Shown: positions 33,349-41,441, counted from the first letter of the stretch. The stretch is 64,000 nucleotides of DNA from Bacteroidales bacterium (GCA_017454905.1 JAFTCB010000030.1:34097-98096), one strand, 5' to 3'. The notes: generated by a model not told the origin, from the letters alone. Numbers and translations are program-made.

Positions 33349-36300
33349 TTATTCTTTTCCTGCCAGGCGCTTGTATGTTCCAAGGCGGACCTTCGCGAAC
33401 TCCTCGGTCTTGGAGAGCAGTTCGGCGGCGCTGTCCGGGAAGAGCTTGTACAGGGAAGCGAAGCGGACCTCACCCTTGAGGAAGTCCTGGAACTTGCTCC
33501 AGTCAGGCTCCTTGGAGTCGAGCGTGAACGGGTTCTTGCCCTGCTCCTCAAGCACCGGGTTGTAGCGGTAGAGGTGCCAGTAGCCGCACTCGACGGCGAG
33601 CTTCTCCTCTTTCTGGCTCAGACCCATGCCTGCCTTGAGACCGTGGTTGATACAAGGTGCGTAGGCGATGATCAGGGACGGTCCGTCGTAGGCCTCGGCT
33701 TCCTTGATGGCGTTCATGTACTGGACGGGGCTGGCGCCCATGGCGACCTGGGCCACGTACACATAGCCGTAGCTCATCGCCATCATGCCGAGATCCTTCT
33801 TGCGGATCTTCTTGCCGGAGGCGGCGAACTTGGCGATCGCGCCGACCGGGGTGGCCTTGGAGGACTGTCCGCCGGTGTTGGAGTACACTTCGGTGTCGAG
33901 GACGAGGATGTTGACGTTTTCGCCGGAGGCGAGGACGTGGTCGAGTCCGCCGTAGCCGATGTCATAGGAAGCACCGTCGCCGCCGAAGATCCACTGGCTG
34001 CGGGCCGGGATGTAGGCCTTCAGCTGGAGGAGGGACTTGCAGATGTCGCAGCCGCACGCTTCCATAAGCGGGACGAGCTTGTCGGCGACTTCGCGCGTGC
34101 AAGCGTAGTCCTTCTTGTTGTCGAGCCATTGCCGGAAGAGATCCTTGATCTGCTCGGAGCAGCAGTCGCACTCCAGACCCTTCTGCATCAGGGAAGCGAC
34201 CGTCTCGCGGATGCGGTCGGAGCCGAGGTGCATGCCGAGACCGAACTCGCAGAAGTCCTCGAAGAGGGAGTTCTGCCAGGCCGGACCGTGGCCGTGGGCG
34301 TCGGTGCAGTACGGGGAGGCCGGGAAGGAGGCGCCGTAGATGGAGGAGCAGCCCGTGGCGTTCGCAATCATCATGTGGTCGCCGAACAGCTGGGTGATGT
34401 TCTTGATGTACGGGGTCTCGCCGCATCCGGCGCAGGCGCCGGAGAATTCGAACAGCGGCTGTGCGAACTGGGCGGCCTTCATGTTGGACTTGGGATCGAG
34501 CGGGGTCTTGTAGCCCACCTTGGCGTTGAGGAAGTCGAACGCGGCCTGGTCGGCTTCGTGGTCCATGTACGGCTCCATGGCGAGGGCCTTGTCCTTGGCG
34601 AGGCAGACATCCACGCAGTTGCCGCAACCGGTACAGTCGGCGACGGACACGGCGATGGTGTACTTGTACTCCTTGAGGTTGGCCTTGCCGTCGGCAACCT
34701 TGACGCCCTGTGCGGCGGCAGCGGCGGCCTCTTCGTCGGTCATCAGGAACGGACGGATGGCAGCGTGCGGGCAGACGAAGGCGCAGGTGTTGCACTGGAT
34801 ACACTTGGTCGGATCCCAGACGGGCACGCTCACGGCGACGCCGCGCTTCTCATAAGCGGCGGTGCCGGCGGGCATCGAACCGTCCTGGTAGGGGAGGAAG
34901 GCGCTGACCGGGAGGGTGTCGCCGGCCTGGGCGTTGACGATGTCGGCGATCTCCTTGACGAACGGCGTGGCGAGGCGGCCGGCGTTCGGGTTGGTGAACT
35001 TGGCGTTGATCTCGGCCCACTCGGCAGGCACGTGCACCTGGGTGTACTCGCCGCCGCGGTCGATGGCCGCATAGTTCATGTTGACGACGTTCTCGCCCTT
35101 CTTGCCGTAGGACTTGAGGGCGGCGTCCTTCATGTACTTGATCGCGTCGTCCACCGGGATGATGCCCGTGATGCGGAAGAAGGCGCTCTGGAGGATGGTG
35201 TTGGTCCTTCCGCCGAGGCCGATCTCCTGGGCGATCTTGGTGGCGTTGATGATGTAGAGCTTGATGTTCTTGCGTCCGATGACGGCCTTGACGGCGTCCG
35301 GGATGCGCTTGATGGTCTCCTCTTCGTTCCACAGGGAGTTGAGCAGGAAGCTGCCGCCGTCCTTGATGCCCTTCAGGACATCATATTTCTCGAGGTAGGA
35401 CGGGACGTGGCAGGCCACGAAATCCGGGGTGCCCACCAGGTACGGGGCCTTGATCGGCTTCTTGCCGAAACGCAGGTGCGAGCAGGTGTAGCCGCCGGAC
35501 TTCTTGGAGTCGTAGTCGAAGTAGGCCTGGCTGTAGAGGTCGGTATGGGTGCCGATGATCTTGATCGTGTTCTTGTTGGCGCCGACGGTACCGTCGGATC
35601 CGAGGCCGTAGAACTTGCACTCGGTGGTGCCCTTCTTGACGATGGAGATCTCGCCCGTGGTCGGGAGGCTCTTGAAGGTCACGTCATCGACGATGCCGAT
35701 GGTGAAGTCAGCCTTCGGGGACTTGCGCTCGAGGTTGTCGTACACGGCGACGATCTGGGCGGGGGTGGTGTCCTTGGAGGAGAGGCCGTAGCGGCCGCCG
35801 ATCACGAGGGGAGCGTTCTCCTTGCCCTGGTAGATGGCGCGCACGTCGAGGTAGAGCGGCTCGCCCGGGGCACCGGGCTCCTTGGTGCGGTCGAGGACCG
35901 CGATCTTCTTGACGGTCTTGGGGATGACCTTGAGGAAGTACTTCTCGGAGAACGGACGGTAGAGGTGGACGGTCACGACGCCGTACTTGCGGCCGTGTTC
36001 GGCGAGGTAGTCGATGGTCTCTTTGATGGTCTCGGTGACGGAGCCCATCGCGACGATCACACATTCGGCGTCCTTGGCGCCGTAGTACTCGAAGGGACGG
36101 TAGGTGCGGCCGGTCAGCTCGCTGATCTCGCCCATGTAGCGGGCCACGATGTCCGGGACGGCCTCATAGACCTGGTTGCGGGACTCGACGGCCTGGAAGT
36201 ACACGTCGCCGTTCTGGGCGGTGCCGCGGGTGACGGGGGCGTCCGGGTTCAGCGCGCGGGCGCGGAAATTCTCGAGGGCCTTGTCGCTGACCATCTTCTT

Positions 36301-36879
36301 GAGCTCGGCCTCGTCGATGGCCTCGATCTTCTGGATCTCGTGGGAGGTGCGGAAGCCGTCGAAGAAGTGGAGGAAAGGCAGGGAGGACTTGATGGCGCTC
36401 AGGTGCGCCACGGCGGCGAGGTCCTGGGCCTCCTGCACGGAGCTGGAAGCGAGCATCGCGAAGCCGGTCTGGCGGCAGGCCATCACATCCTGGTGGTCGC
36501 CGAAGATGGAGAGCGCGTGGGACGCCAGCGCACGTGCGGACACGTGGAAGACGGCCGGAAGCATCTCGCCGGCGATCTTGTACATATTCGGAATCATCAG
36601 GAGGAGACCCTGGGAAGCGGTGAAGGTGGTCGTCAGCGCACCGGCCTGCAGGGAACCGTGCACGGCGCCTGCGGCACCGGCCTCGCTCTGCATCTCGGTG
36701 ACCTTGACGGTCTCGCCCCAGAGGTTCTTCTTGCCGTGAGCTGCCCATTCGTCTACGTTCTCCGCCATGGTGGAGGACGGCGTAATCGGGTAGATGGCAG
36801 CGTGCTCGCTGAACAGGTAAGCGATGTTCGACGCTGCCTGGTTGCCATCACAGGTGATGAATTTCTTTTCTTTAGCCAT
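33349..36879 (-). CDS. nifJ: Pyruvate:ferredoxin (flavodoxin) oxidoreductase
   Basis: A 1176-aa single-chain enzyme that converts pyruvate and CoA to acetyl-CoA, CO2 and reduced ferredoxin in the cytosol. It shows the family order: N-terminal TPP/pyrimidine domain (YPITPSSTMAE, TASQGLLLMIPNMYKIAGE), gamma-type domain, two [4Fe-4S] motifs (CIQCNTCAFVCP, CTGCGNCVDVC), then the C-terminal TPP-binding part with CAGCGETPY, GDGASYDIGYGG and NTGGQSSKATP. Full length. Central to fermentative metabolism; the ferredoxin at 21935-22108 is a plausible partner. It has a well-formed promoter at 36978-36948 with a leader of about 60 nt. Confidence 0.97.
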   Translation of the reverse strand: MAKEKKFITCDGNQAASNIAYLFSEHAAIYPITPSSTMAENVDEWAAHGKKNLWGETVKVTEMQSEAGAAGAVHGSLQAGALTTTFTASQGLLLMIPNMYKIAGEMLPAVFHVSARALASHALSIFGDHQDVMACRQTGFAMLASSSVQEAQDLAAVAHLSAIKSSLPFLHFFDGFRTSHEIQKIEAIDEAELKKMVSDKALENFRARALNPDAPVTRGTAQNGDVYFQAVESRNQVYEAVPDIVARYMGEISELTGRTYRPFEYYGAKDAECVIVAMGSVTETIKETIDYLAEHGRKYGVVTVHLYRPFSEKYFLKVIPKTVKKIAVLDRTKEPGAPGEPLYLDVRAIYQGKENAPLVIGGRYGLSSKDTTPAQIVAVYDNLERKSPKADFTIGIVDDVTFKSLPTTGEISIVKKGTTECKFYGLGSDGTVGANKNTIKIIGTHTDLYSQAYFDYDSKKSGGYTCSHLRFGKKPIKAPYLVGTPDFVACHVPSYLEKYDVLKGIKDGGSFLLNSLWNEEETIKRIPDAVKAVIGRKNIKLYIINATKIAQEIGLGGRTNTILQSAFFRITGIIPVDDAIKYMKDAALKSYGKKGENVVNMNYAAIDRGGEYTQVHVPAEWAEINAKFTNPNAGRLATPFVKEIADIVNAQAGDTLPVSAFLPYQDGSMPAGTAAYEKRGVAVSVPVWDPTKCIQCNTCAFVCPHAAIRPFLMTDEEAAAAAAQGVKVADGKANLKEYKYTIAVSVADCTGCGNCVDVCLAKDKALAMEPYMDHEADQAAFDFLNAKVGYKTPLDPKSNMKAAQFAQPLFEFSGACAGCGETPYIKNITQLFGDHMMIANATGCSSIYGASFPASPYCTDAHGHGPAWQNSLFEDFCEFGLGMHLGSDRIRETVASLMQKGLECDCCSEQIKDLFRQWLDNKKDYACTREVADKLVPLMEACGCDICKSLLQLKAYIPARSQWIFGGDGASYDIGYGGLDHVLASGENVNILVLDTEVYSNTGGQSSKATPVGAIAKFAASGKKIRKKDLGMMAMSYGYVYVAQVAMGASPVQYMNAIKEAEAYDGPSLIIAYAPCINHGLKAGMGLSQKEEKLAVECGYWHLYRYNPVLEEQGKNPFTLDSKEPDWSKFQDFLKGEVRFASLYKLFPDSAAELLSKTEEFAKVRLGTYKRLAGKE

Positions 36880-36947
36880 AATGTGTGATAGAAAGATAGT
36901 TTTAGTATGTTTTATATTGCTAGAATCTGGATTTTGCCATATTCATA

Positions 36948-36978
36948 CAAATATACAAAGAAATCCGATACCTTCAAA
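36948..36978 (-). promoter_or_regulatory. Promoter of the pyruvate oxidoreductase gene
   Basis: -33 TTTG at 36978-36975, 19-bp spacer, -7 TATATTTG at 36955-36948, an excellent Bacteroidota-type promoter. The leader is about 60 nt. Confidence 0.75.
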
Positions 36979-37037
36979 TAAATCTTTCCTTGCTCCCGCG
37001 TATGCCTCCCTTGCTGTCCTGTCCGGCCCCTCTTACG

Positions 37038-37190
37038 CCATGCCCGGCCTTTCCCTTCGTCCTGCCCGCAGCTCCTCTTGCCATCCGACGATTGCCATGC
37101 CCGGCCCTTTTCCTTCGTCCTGCCCGCAGCTCCTCTTACCATCCGACGATTGCCATGCCCGGCCCTTTTCCCCGCAGCCACCTCCTCCCC
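37038..37190. repeat. 57-58-bp tandem repeat upstream of nifJ
   Basis: Units start at 37038, 37095 and 37153 with CCATGCCCGGCC. The first two are nearly identical (57 and 58 bp); the third is partial, with an internal deletion of about 10 bp. There are no spacers, so it is not CRISPR. It looks like an extragenic minisatellite lying directly beside a palindromic element. Confidence 0.8.
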
Positions 37191-37202
37191 TATGTTGGCT
37201 TC

Positions 37203-37309
37203 CGTGCTGCGTAAAATGCAAATAATCAATTAAAACTGAAATCTCGGGTGCCTTTTTGGGGTACCCGAGAATTCGGTTATTGTTGAGAATCAGGAACTTC
37301 TGAGTCACG
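37203..37309 (+). repeat. 107-bp palindromic element, copy 2 (MITE/terminator-like)
   Basis: Symmetric about 37256. Right end GTCACG (37304-37309); the left end is degenerate (CGTGCT at 37203). Central stem TCTCGGGTGCC (37242-37252) with GGTACCCGAGA (37260-37270), one G-T pair, extendable by three pairs after a mismatch; loop TTTTTGG. It lies 38 bp past the stop of the - strand TPR-LuxR gene and probably acts as its terminator. Confidence 0.7.
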
Positions 37310-37347
37310 CCAAATGTCCTGTCCGGCTCAACTTTCCATCATCCCCG

Positions 37348-38640
37348 CTACAGCAACCCGGCCTCGCGGGCCTTGGAGAGCATTTCGGCGGTGTTCTTGG
37401 CATCGAACTTTTCCAGAAGGCGCTGGCGGCGCCATTTGATGGTCTGCTGGGTCAGGAAGAGACGTGCGGCGATTTCTTTGCTGGTCATTCCTGCGGCGAT
37501 CATGGGAAGGATTTCCAATTCCCGCTGGGTGAGCTCCGGGGCGGAGACAGATGCTTCACTTCGTTCAGCATGACAAGCGTCGTTATTGTCTTCCAGAGCG
37601 CCCGTTTTGTTATCCTGAGCGTAGCGAAGTGTCTCCTCGTCAATCGTAATTCCTTTTTCCGACAGCGCTTCGGCGAGGGCTTCGTCGGCGGCCCTGTTGG
37701 CCTTGCCCAGGCGGCGGGTCAGGCGTGAGAGCAGGATGAACCCGAGCAGGAAAAGCGCCAGGACGGACGATATGACGGCGACCAGAGTGCGCTGCCGCTT
37801 TTGTGAGCGCAGGGCCTGGCCCATTATGTCCAAGGTGAGGATTCGGTCCGTGTATTCCTGATCCTGATGCTTGGAATAATATTCATCGGCCAGCTGCAGG
37901 TACTCAAGGGCCTTGGTCACCTTGCCCTGCTTCATGTAGACGGTGCCCAGGCTCAGCCGGGGTGCCGCTACCCACAGGGAGTCATCGGCCTCCTGGCCAA
38001 AACGAATGGACTTTTCATAGTATTCGATGGCTTTCCTGTCGTTTCCCTGCTCATGGGAGATATCGCCCATGTTGTGCCAGAGGATGGCGCTACTCTGCTT
38101 CCAGCCGTTCTTTTCAAAGATTTCTCCGGCTTTGGCGTAATAATATAGCGTTTTGGGAAGGGAATCCAGCGCGTAATAGACGTTGCCCATATCTCCGTAG
38201 AAACTGGAAAGGGCATCGTCCACTTCCTCCTCAGGGTATCCGCCCTCTCCGGCCACCATCCGGTCCAGATAGGTCTGCGCGATGCCGTAATAATACAGCG
38301 TGCTGTCGTACCGCTCCCTGTCGTAGTACATCTGGCCGATGAAGCGCGCGGCGCGGAATGGCATTTTGAGGGAACCGAGCAGTTTGGCGGTTTCAAATGC
38401 CCTGCGGGCACAATAAACGGCCCGGTCCGGGTTGATGCGCTCATAGCCGTACATCAAGTCTCCGAAAGCCAGGGCGACGGAGGTCTGGGTTTCCCGTGAG
38501 GCCGTGGAGAAGCGCTCCTGCGTCCAGCCGGCCACGATGTTTTCCAGCGAGTCCAGCCGATAGCCCCGGTGGTCGAAATACTGCGCGGAGGCAAGGTGTC
38601 CGAGCAAAAGGAAAAGCAGGGTGATTGCAGCATGTCTCAT
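37348..38640 (-). CDS. TPR-TM-LuxR-type HTH membrane regulator
   Basis: A 430-aa one-component regulator: signal peptide (cut near ASAQ20), periplasmic TPR-like repeats (about 50-275), TM helix (about 285-306), a cytosolic linker and a C-terminal LuxR-type HTH (about 369-430: LTQRELEILPMIAAGMTSKE, IKWRRQRLLEKF). The linker at 336-364 (ETLRYAQDN, CHAERSEAS) is the translation of two inverted copies of an extragenic repeat, so a repeat has inserted in frame between the membrane and the DNA-binding domain. A TAAATTTG -7 box (38652-38645) is 4 bp from the ATG. Its HTH is clearly related to the small divergent HTH protein next door. Confidence 0.88.
   Translation of the reverse strand: MRHAAITLLFLLLGHLASAQYFDHRGYRLDSLENIVAGWTQERFSTASRETQTSVALAFGDLMYGYERINPDRAVYCARRAFETAKLLGSLKMPFRAARFIGQMYYDRERYDSTLYYYGIAQTYLDRMVAGEGGYPEEEVDDALSSFYGDMGNVYYALDSLPKTLYYYAKAGEIFEKNGWKQSSAILWHNMGDISHEQGNDRKAIEYYEKSIRFGQEADDSLWVAAPRLSLGTVYMKQGKVTKALEYLQLADEYYSKHQDQEYTDRILTLDIMGQALRSQKRQRTLVAVISSVLALFLLGFILLSRLTRRLGKANRAADEALAEALSEKGITIDEETLRYAQDNKTGALEDNNDACHAERSEASVSAPELTQRELEILPMIAAGMTSKEIAARLFLTQQTIKWRRQRLLEKFDAKNTAEMLSKAREAGLL
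37549..37635. repeat. Extragenic-type inverted repeat inside the TPR-LuxR coding sequence
   Basis: Two arms related by inversion (around 37555-37577 and 37607-37630) share TTRTC..CTGA..CGAAGTG with short gaps. Translated on the - strand they give ETLRYAQDN and CHAERSEAS, peptide signatures I associate with an extragenic repeat widespread in gut bacterial genomes. The frame stays open throughout. Confidence 0.7.
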
Positions 38641-38712
38641 AATGCAAATTTAGTAAAACGTGGGTGTCTTTCCACAAATTGTATCATTTTCCATACCCGC
38701 CCAAAGCATTTT

Positions 38713-38726
38713 TATACTTTTGTATA
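38713..38726. promoter_or_regulatory. TATAC-TTTT-GTATA palindrome overlapping a -7 box, copy 1
   Basis: A 14-bp sequence with inverted arms TATAC and GTATA. It contains TACTTTTG (38715-38722), a good -7 box for the small HTH gene at 38782. The identical 14-mer recurs at 40431-40444 upstream of the gene at 40574. Dyad symmetry over a -7 box suggests an operator. Confidence 0.5.
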
Positions 38727-38781
38727 AGTCTGATTCAAAACGATTTGCAGACATTTGTATTCAAAAAGATATCCAAAGCGA

Positions 38782-38997
38782 ATGGAAGATATAGTGAATA
38801 ACGAAATCACCCTGTCTGCCAAGGAGGAGAAGATATTGAAGATGCTGGCGGCGGGGAAGAGAAGTACGGAGATAGCCGTCGAGATGCATCTGAGCCTCCC
38901 GGCCATCAAGTGGTATCGTCAGCGGCTTAAGTCAAAGTTTGACGCCGCTACGACCGGCGAACTGCTTGTCAAGGCTATTGAACATAAAATGCTGTAA
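38782..38997 (+). CDS. Stand-alone LuxR-type HTH protein
   Basis: 71 aa from ATG 38782 (a TTG at 38755 is in frame but less likely). The whole protein is a LuxR-type HTH: LSAKEEKILKMLAAGKRSTE, AIKWYRQRLKSKFDA, ELLVKAIEHKML. It aligns along its length with the HTH of the divergently transcribed TPR-LuxR regulator (IKW-x-RQRL, KFDA, and E-x-L-x-KA-x-E near the end). With no sensory domain it may compete or dimerise with that regulator. A palindromic -7 region is 55 bp upstream. Followed by the OmpA-like gene after 38 bp, probably one operon. Confidence 0.82.
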   Translation: MEDIVNNEITLSAKEEKILKMLAAGKRSTEIAVEMHLSLPAIKWYRQRLKSKFDAATTGELLVKAIEHKML

Positions 38998-39035
38998 TAA
39001 GAATAACAAGTCACTATAAATAAACAAAAACGGAT

Positions 39036-40358
39036 ATGAAAAAAGTTTCGTTATTATTTGTCTGCTTTGCGCTCGCGTGCGCGGGTGCAGATGCACAGAG
39101 TTTGCTGGAAAGGCTTGGAGAAAGAGCCAAAAATGCTGCAGAGAACAACGTAGGCAATAAGGTAGAGCAGGGCGTGAATGATCTCCTGAACGGTAAACTT
39201 GGAAAAAAGAAAGACAAGAAGAACCGGAAACAGGAGACACCAGCACAGACCGCCGCTGTGGACGGCACTTGGACTTGTCCGAATCCCGAATGCGGACACG
39301 CCGGGAACACGGGCAACTTCTGCACCGAATGCGGGACCAGGAATCCTGCAGGGGAAACGGCTGCTCAGAATACTCAGCAGAAGAAGACGGTCCAGACTGC
39401 CTACGCCAAGAGCGACTTCGTCCCGGGGGATGAGGTGATTTACGATGACCCGATGGACGATGAGCAGTTGGGAGAATTCCCTTCCCGCCTGGAGCTGCTT
39501 GCCGGTGAATCGGAAGTACTGGAAATCAATGGCAAGAAGTGCTTCGCCATGTCCCATCACGGCGACAGGGTGTCTCCTCTGATGAAGAATCCAAGGAACT
39601 TCCTGGGCGATGTATTCACCGTGGAGTTTGACGCTTTCCAGACGGGTGAAGAAGAAGGAAGGCTGGTATGGGAGTTCTTCCCGGCCGACATGGATAAAGA
39701 CCCGGTCTTCCACCTGGAAATCCCCGTGTCGGATGATGCCGACAATTACAGTCACATTTGGTACTGGAAAGCAGCCTCCGGTGAGCAGGAAGGATCATGG
39801 CCCGTTACGCTCACCAGCGGGAAATGGCATCACCTTGCGATTTCCTTTAACAAGCGTGCGCTGAAGTATTACCTTGACGGTGAAAGGATTATCAACATCC
39901 CCAACGTGGCCATGGCTCCTGGCTGGTTTGCCCTGGGAAGCGTTTTTGAGCCCAAACTCAGCATCACCAACCTCCGTATATGCAAAGGTGCCGTACCGCT
40001 CTATGACCGCCTGGCCTCCGACGGCAAGATCGTCACCTATGCCATCACCTTCGATACCGGCAAGGCCACCCTGAAACCGGAGGCCGATGTGGAGATCAAC
40101 CGTATCAAGGGTATCATGGATAAAGACCCTTCGCTGAAATTCGAGGTCCAGGGCCACTGCGACAACACCGGAAGCGATAAGGTGAATGATCCGCTCTCCC
40201 AGAAACGGGCCGAGGCTATCGTCGCCCGCCTCGTGGAGCTGGGCATTGCCAAAGACCGCCTCACCGCTGTGGGCAAAGGCTCCCACGAACCCATTGCCGA
40301 CAACAGCACCGATGAAGGACGCGCCAAGAACCGAAGGGTGGAATTCATCAAAAAGTAA
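39036..40358 (+). CDS. Exported protein with zinc ribbon, LamG-like and OmpA C-terminal domains
   Basis: 440 aa: signal peptide (cut near ADAQ21), a helical segment, a Lys-rich linker, a four-Cys zinc ribbon (C81, C86, C96, C99), a concanavalin/LamG-like beta domain (about 130-318: FTVEFDAFQTG, KWHHLAISFNK, YYLDGERI) and an OmpA-family peptidoglycan-binding domain (about 330-440: ITFDTGKATLKPEADVEINR, VQGHCDNTGS, LSQKRAEAIVARL, NRRVEFIKK). It would sit in the periplasm or outer membrane attached to peptidoglycan. A zinc ribbon in an exported protein is unusual. Co-directional with the small HTH gene. Ligand unknown. Confidence 0.85.
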   Translation: MKKVSLLFVCFALACAGADAQSLLERLGERAKNAAENNVGNKVEQGVNDLLNGKLGKKKDKKNRKQETPAQTAAVDGTWTCPNPECGHAGNTGNFCTECGTRNPAGETAAQNTQQKKTVQTAYAKSDFVPGDEVIYDDPMDDEQLGEFPSRLELLAGESEVLEINGKKCFAMSHHGDRVSPLMKNPRNFLGDVFTVEFDAFQTGEEEGRLVWEFFPADMDKDPVFHLEIPVSDDADNYSHIWYWKAASGEQEGSWPVTLTSGKWHHLAISFNKRALKYYLDGERIINIPNVAMAPGWFALGSVFEPKLSITNLRICKGAVPLYDRLASDGKIVTYAITFDTGKATLKPEADVEINRIKGIMDKDPSLKFEVQGHCDNTGSDKVNDPLSQKRAEAIVARLVELGIAKDRLTAVGKGSHEPIADNSTDEGRAKNRRVEFIKK

Positions 40359-40360
40359 TC

Positions 40361-40387
40361 CGTCATCCCCGACCAGCCCGGGGATCT
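40361..40387. repeat. REP-like palindrome downstream of the OmpA-like gene
   Basis: The sequence from GTCATCCCCG to CGGGGATCT starts 3 bp after the stop codon and folds into a stem (ATCCCC with GGGGAT plus one G-C). It closely matches the sequence at about 50903-50929 inside the GH2 gene (GTCATTCCCGG to CCGGGAATCT), so the two belong to one repeat family. Confidence 0.65.
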
Positions 40388-40430
40388 CACTCCGTACTTG
40401 GACTGCCAGATGCGGAGCAATGTGCATGTC

Positions 40431-40444
40431 TATACTTTTGTATA
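40431..40444. promoter_or_regulatory. TATAC-TTTT-GTATA palindrome overlapping a -7 box, copy 2
   Basis: Identical in all 14 bases to the site at 38713-38726, again with TACTTTTG embedded. It lies 129 bp upstream of the ATG at 40574. Confidence 0.5.
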
Positions 40445-40573
40445 GTGTTTTTAGCAAAGAATTACCGATTTTTGTCCCAGTACACGGAACGGATTGGAAA
40501 TTCCACCTGTTTATGGGGTGTTATTTACGCTGACTTTTCAGACCTTTGGTACAATTCGATAAAACATCCAGAA

Positions 40574-41392
40574 ATGAACACACGATTCTGCTTGCTGACC
40601 GCCGCCGCGGCCCTGTTGACAGGCATCTGCGCCCTGGCGCAGGGCCCCAGCGGCATTCCCGACCCCAAGACGGTCTTTGACATCCCGGAGCACTGGTACG
40701 AGTGCCCGCTCGGCCTGCCCAAGAATGACGAGGGCGAGCGGCCCGGCTTCCGGCGCCCGCCCAAGGAGCCGGCCTACTGCGCCTATGTCTATGACGAGCT
40801 GCGCCGGAGCAAGGTCTTCCACAATGGGGCCGGGCGGATCTATTCCGTCACCTTCAGCACGATGGGAGACGGCTCGCGCCACGTGTCCCGCAGCCTGGCC
40901 ATCGCCGACAGTCTCGCGATTTACATGATCGACGAGACGAAGAAGACCATCACCAAGATGCCGATGCCGGAGACGCAGGAGGCCGTCACCCAGTTCGACA
41001 AGTCGCGTACTGTCATCAAGGACGAGAATGACATTTCCTCCGCGCAGGACCGCTGGTGCTATGAGCATTACGCGGCCACGAAGACTGTCTCCGAATTCGC
41101 CGGGCACGAGAGCGAAGAAGTCATCAGCCACACCACCTGGACGGACCTGGAGACCGGTATCTTACTCATGGAAGACGCCCCCAGGACCCGCACCCGCAAC
41201 ATCCACATCGGCCTCTTCCATCCGGAGGTCTATGAGCTTCCGAAGGGCTATACTTTCCAGGTCATGGAGATCGCCGGCGGCATGAAGAAGATGGAAGATC
41301 TGGAGAAACGCGTCGAGAATTTCGAGAAGACGGTCAAGGAGATGGACCTTGGCAACAAGTCCCTCGGCGAACTGCTCAAACTGCTCAAATAA
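40574..41392 (+). CDS. Exported protein of unknown function with C-terminal coiled coil
   Basis: Not recognised. 272 aa from ATG 40574, chosen because it starts a clear signal peptide (MNTRFCLLTAAAALLTGICA, cut near ALAQ); the longer in-frame reading from 40445 has no such feature. The mature part has mixed alpha/beta character with conserved-looking Trp/Tyr (HWYECPLGLP, RIYSVTFSTMGDGS, HTTWTDLETGILL) and ends in a short coiled coil (MEDLEKRVENFEKTVKEMD). It resembles DUF4412-type periplasmic proteins in layout, but that is a weak guess. A shared palindromic promoter motif links it to the small HTH gene. Ends at a bidirectional terminator. Confidence 0.75.
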   Translation: MNTRFCLLTAAAALLTGICALAQGPSGIPDPKTVFDIPEHWYECPLGLPKNDEGERPGFRRPPKEPAYCAYVYDELRRSKVFHNGAGRIYSVTFSTMGDGSRHVSRSLAIADSLAIYMIDETKKTITKMPMPETQEAVTQFDKSRTVIKDENDISSAQDRWCYEHYAATKTVSEFAGHESEEVISHTTWTDLETGILLMEDAPRTRTRNIHIGLFHPEVYELPKGYTFQVMEIAGGMKKMEDLEKRVENFEKTVKEMDLGNKSLGELLKLLK

Positions 41393-41393
41393 T

Positions 41394-41435
41394 CGTTCCC
41401 GGGCACGGAGGACGCCCTCTTTGTGCCCGGGAACG
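41394..41435. terminator. Bidirectional terminator between convergent genes
   Basis: A perfect 13-bp stem: CGTTCCCGGGCAC (41394-41406) with GTGCCCGGGAACG (41423-41435), between the stop codons at 41392 (+) and 41442 (-). Confidence 0.75.
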
Positions 41436-41441
41436 GCTTTA

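Larger units (their letters stand above)
36880..37347. other. 468-bp intergenic region: promoter, 57-bp tandem repeat, palindromic element
   Basis: From left to right it contains the oxidoreductase leader and promoter (36948-36978), a 57-58-bp tandem repeat (37038-37190) and the second 107-bp palindromic element (37203-37309), then the end of the TPR-LuxR gene. Short ORFs across it are made of repeat sequence and have no gene character. Confidence 0.8.

Noticed and set aside
33241-36888. 1215-aa ORF antisense to nifJ, and similar long ORFs opposite the M16, PL11, GH106, SusC and ligase genes
   Set aside because: They are mirror frames of highly conserved genes in high-GC DNA, rich in Val/Gly/Leu/Asp/His without domain motifs, signal peptides or plausible starts.
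37038-37190. Possible small repeat-protein gene or CRISPR
   Set aside because: The 57/58-bp period shifts frame between units, there are no spacers, and codon use is unlike neighbours.
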